Source: Deltaproteobacteria bacterium (lineage in GTDB: Bacteria; Desulfobacterota; GWC2-55-46; JAUVFY01). Taken from it: a DNA stretch of 5,339 nt. This document shows, piece by piece, positions 4,847 through 5,339 of the stretch. A program made the translations under genes and the position numbers. Numbering within the stretch: the first letter of the stretch is position 1; each line of letters opens with the position of its first letter. The stretch spans positions 1 to 5,339 of the forward strand of contig JAUVFY010000107.1 of assembly GCA_030594025.1 (NCBI GenBank). The letters are read 5' to 3'. The notes beneath the pieces are model-generated. The model saw only the letters and a list, made by a program, of their open reading frames with translations. It searched no databases and had not been told where the DNA came from.

Positions 4847-4865
4847 AATTTATAAATTACCGCTG
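4803..4865. repeat. 10-bp inverted repeat CAGCGGTAAT / ATTACCGCTG around the terminator tail
   Basis: CAGCGGTAAT (4803-4812) lies in the terminator loop and its exact reverse complement ATTACCGCTG (4856-4865) lies just before yjbQ, 43 nt apart. Both contain the AGCGGT half-site seen in the OsmC promoter dyad. It may be an alternative RNA pairing or a paired protein site. A chance match is possible. Confidence 0.4.
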
Positions 4866-4896
4866 CAGGTAAAATTTATGTAGAGGAATCCTGAAG

Positions 4897-5316
4897 ATGA
4901 AGACCTACCGTAAAGAGCTCTGGTTCAACATACCGTCGAGGCGGGCCCTTGTGAACATAACCCCCGAGGTAAACGAGTGCCTTAAAGAAAGCGGCGTTAC
5001 CGAGGGTTTTATATTAGTAAACGCCATGCACATAACGGCATCGGTCTTCATAAACGACGACGAGTCGGGCCTGCACCAGGACTTCGAAAAATGGCTCGAA
5101 GAGCTCGCCCCCCACGAGCCCGTGTCCCGGTACCGCCATAACCTTACGGGCGAGGACAACGCCGATGCGCACCTTAAGCGCCAGGTAATGGGACGCGAGG
5201 TTGTAGTGGCCGTAACCGGGGGGAGGCTCGACTTCGGCCCCTGGGAGCAAATATTTTACGGTGAGTTCGACGGCAGAAGAAAAAAGAGGGTCCTGGTCAA
5301 GATAATCGGAGAATAG
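4897..5316 (+). CDS. yjbQ: YjbQ/UPF0047 family protein (secondary thiamine-phosphate synthase type)
   Basis: This 139-aa cytosolic protein is the usual size for the UPF0047/YjbQ family. Typical family blocks are visible: NAMHITASVFINDDE (43-57), YRHNLTGEDNADAHLKR (79-95), and near the C-terminus GRLDFGPWEQIFYGEFDGRR followed by KRVLVKI. Conserved H45, H80, D86/D89 and H91 look like a metal or active-site cluster. Some members show weak thiamine-phosphate synthase activity, the basis of the database name. The physiological role is unsettled. AGAGGA stands 9 nt before the ATG, and no better upstream start exists. The gene follows the tRNA terminator, so it must have its own start. A TAAAAT at 4870-4875 could be the -10, but no clear -35 accompanies it. 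It is likely single-gene within this window, with only 23 bases after its stop. Confidence 0.92.
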   Translation: MKTYRKELWFNIPSRRALVNITPEVNECLKESGVTEGFILVNAMHITASVFINDDESGLHQDFEKWLEELAPHEPVSRYRHNLTGEDNADAHLKRQVMGREVVVAVTGGRLDFGPWEQIFYGEFDGRRKKRVLVKIIGE

Positions 5317-5339
5317 TGGATAGAAAAGCCTTAATTTAC

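Noticed and set aside
4691..4865. tRNA gene as an integration site for a mobile element
   Set aside because: No integrase gene and no direct repeat of the tRNA 3' end is found downstream within the window. The following gene is an ordinary chromosomal yjbQ.

Overview
The window looks like ordinary bacterial chromosome with moderately high G+C. Rare-type codons such as AGG (Arg) and ATA (Ile) are used freely, and the one tRNA gene carries an encoded CCA end. The gene set (semialdehyde dehydrogenase, stand-alone ferritin-like protein, small zinc-ribbon protein, long OsmC variant, YjbQ) and this codon style remind me of Desulfobacterota or Nitrospirota. That placement is an impression, not something the sequence proves. 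I see no transposon, prophage, CRISPR array or rRNA.

Left block, minus strand, 3785 down to 148: a four-gene cluster. In transcription order it holds an aldehyde dehydrogenase (497 aa), a ferritin-like/erythrin protein (164 aa), a three-repeat zinc-ribbon protein (83 aa) and a class III PLP aminotransferase (429 aa from the start I prefer). The last three genes are packed 18 and 8 nt apart. The dehydrogenase is separated from them by 81 nt that contain a perfect extended -10 element (TGCTATAAT), so the last three genes may also be expressed on their own. Aminotransferase plus semialdehyde dehydrogenase is the classic two-step layout for turning an omega-amino acid (GABA, 5-aminovalerate, lysine or similar) into a carboxylic acid. 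The odd part is the iron/zinc gene pair placed between the two enzymes. No convincing terminator follows the aminotransferase, so the operon could run past the left edge.

Centre, 3786-4012: a divergent promoter region. The minus-strand promoter drives the dehydrogenase. The plus-strand promoter (TTGACA/TATGCT) drives an OsmC-family gene and has a 14-bp dyad, ACCGCT-TT-AGCGGT, filling the space between its -35 and -10 boxes, with a further palindrome just upstream.

Right block, plus strand: the OsmC-family gene (4013-4570), a strongly foldable stretch (4574-4645), a tRNA-Gly(CCC) gene with its own promoter (4691-4764), an intrinsic terminator, and yjbQ (4897-5316). The last 23 bases show nothing. 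I found no clearly new system. The best leads are the 25-residue zinc repeat protein inside a catabolic operon, the operator-like dyad at the OsmC promoter, and the structured intergenic RNA before the tRNA.
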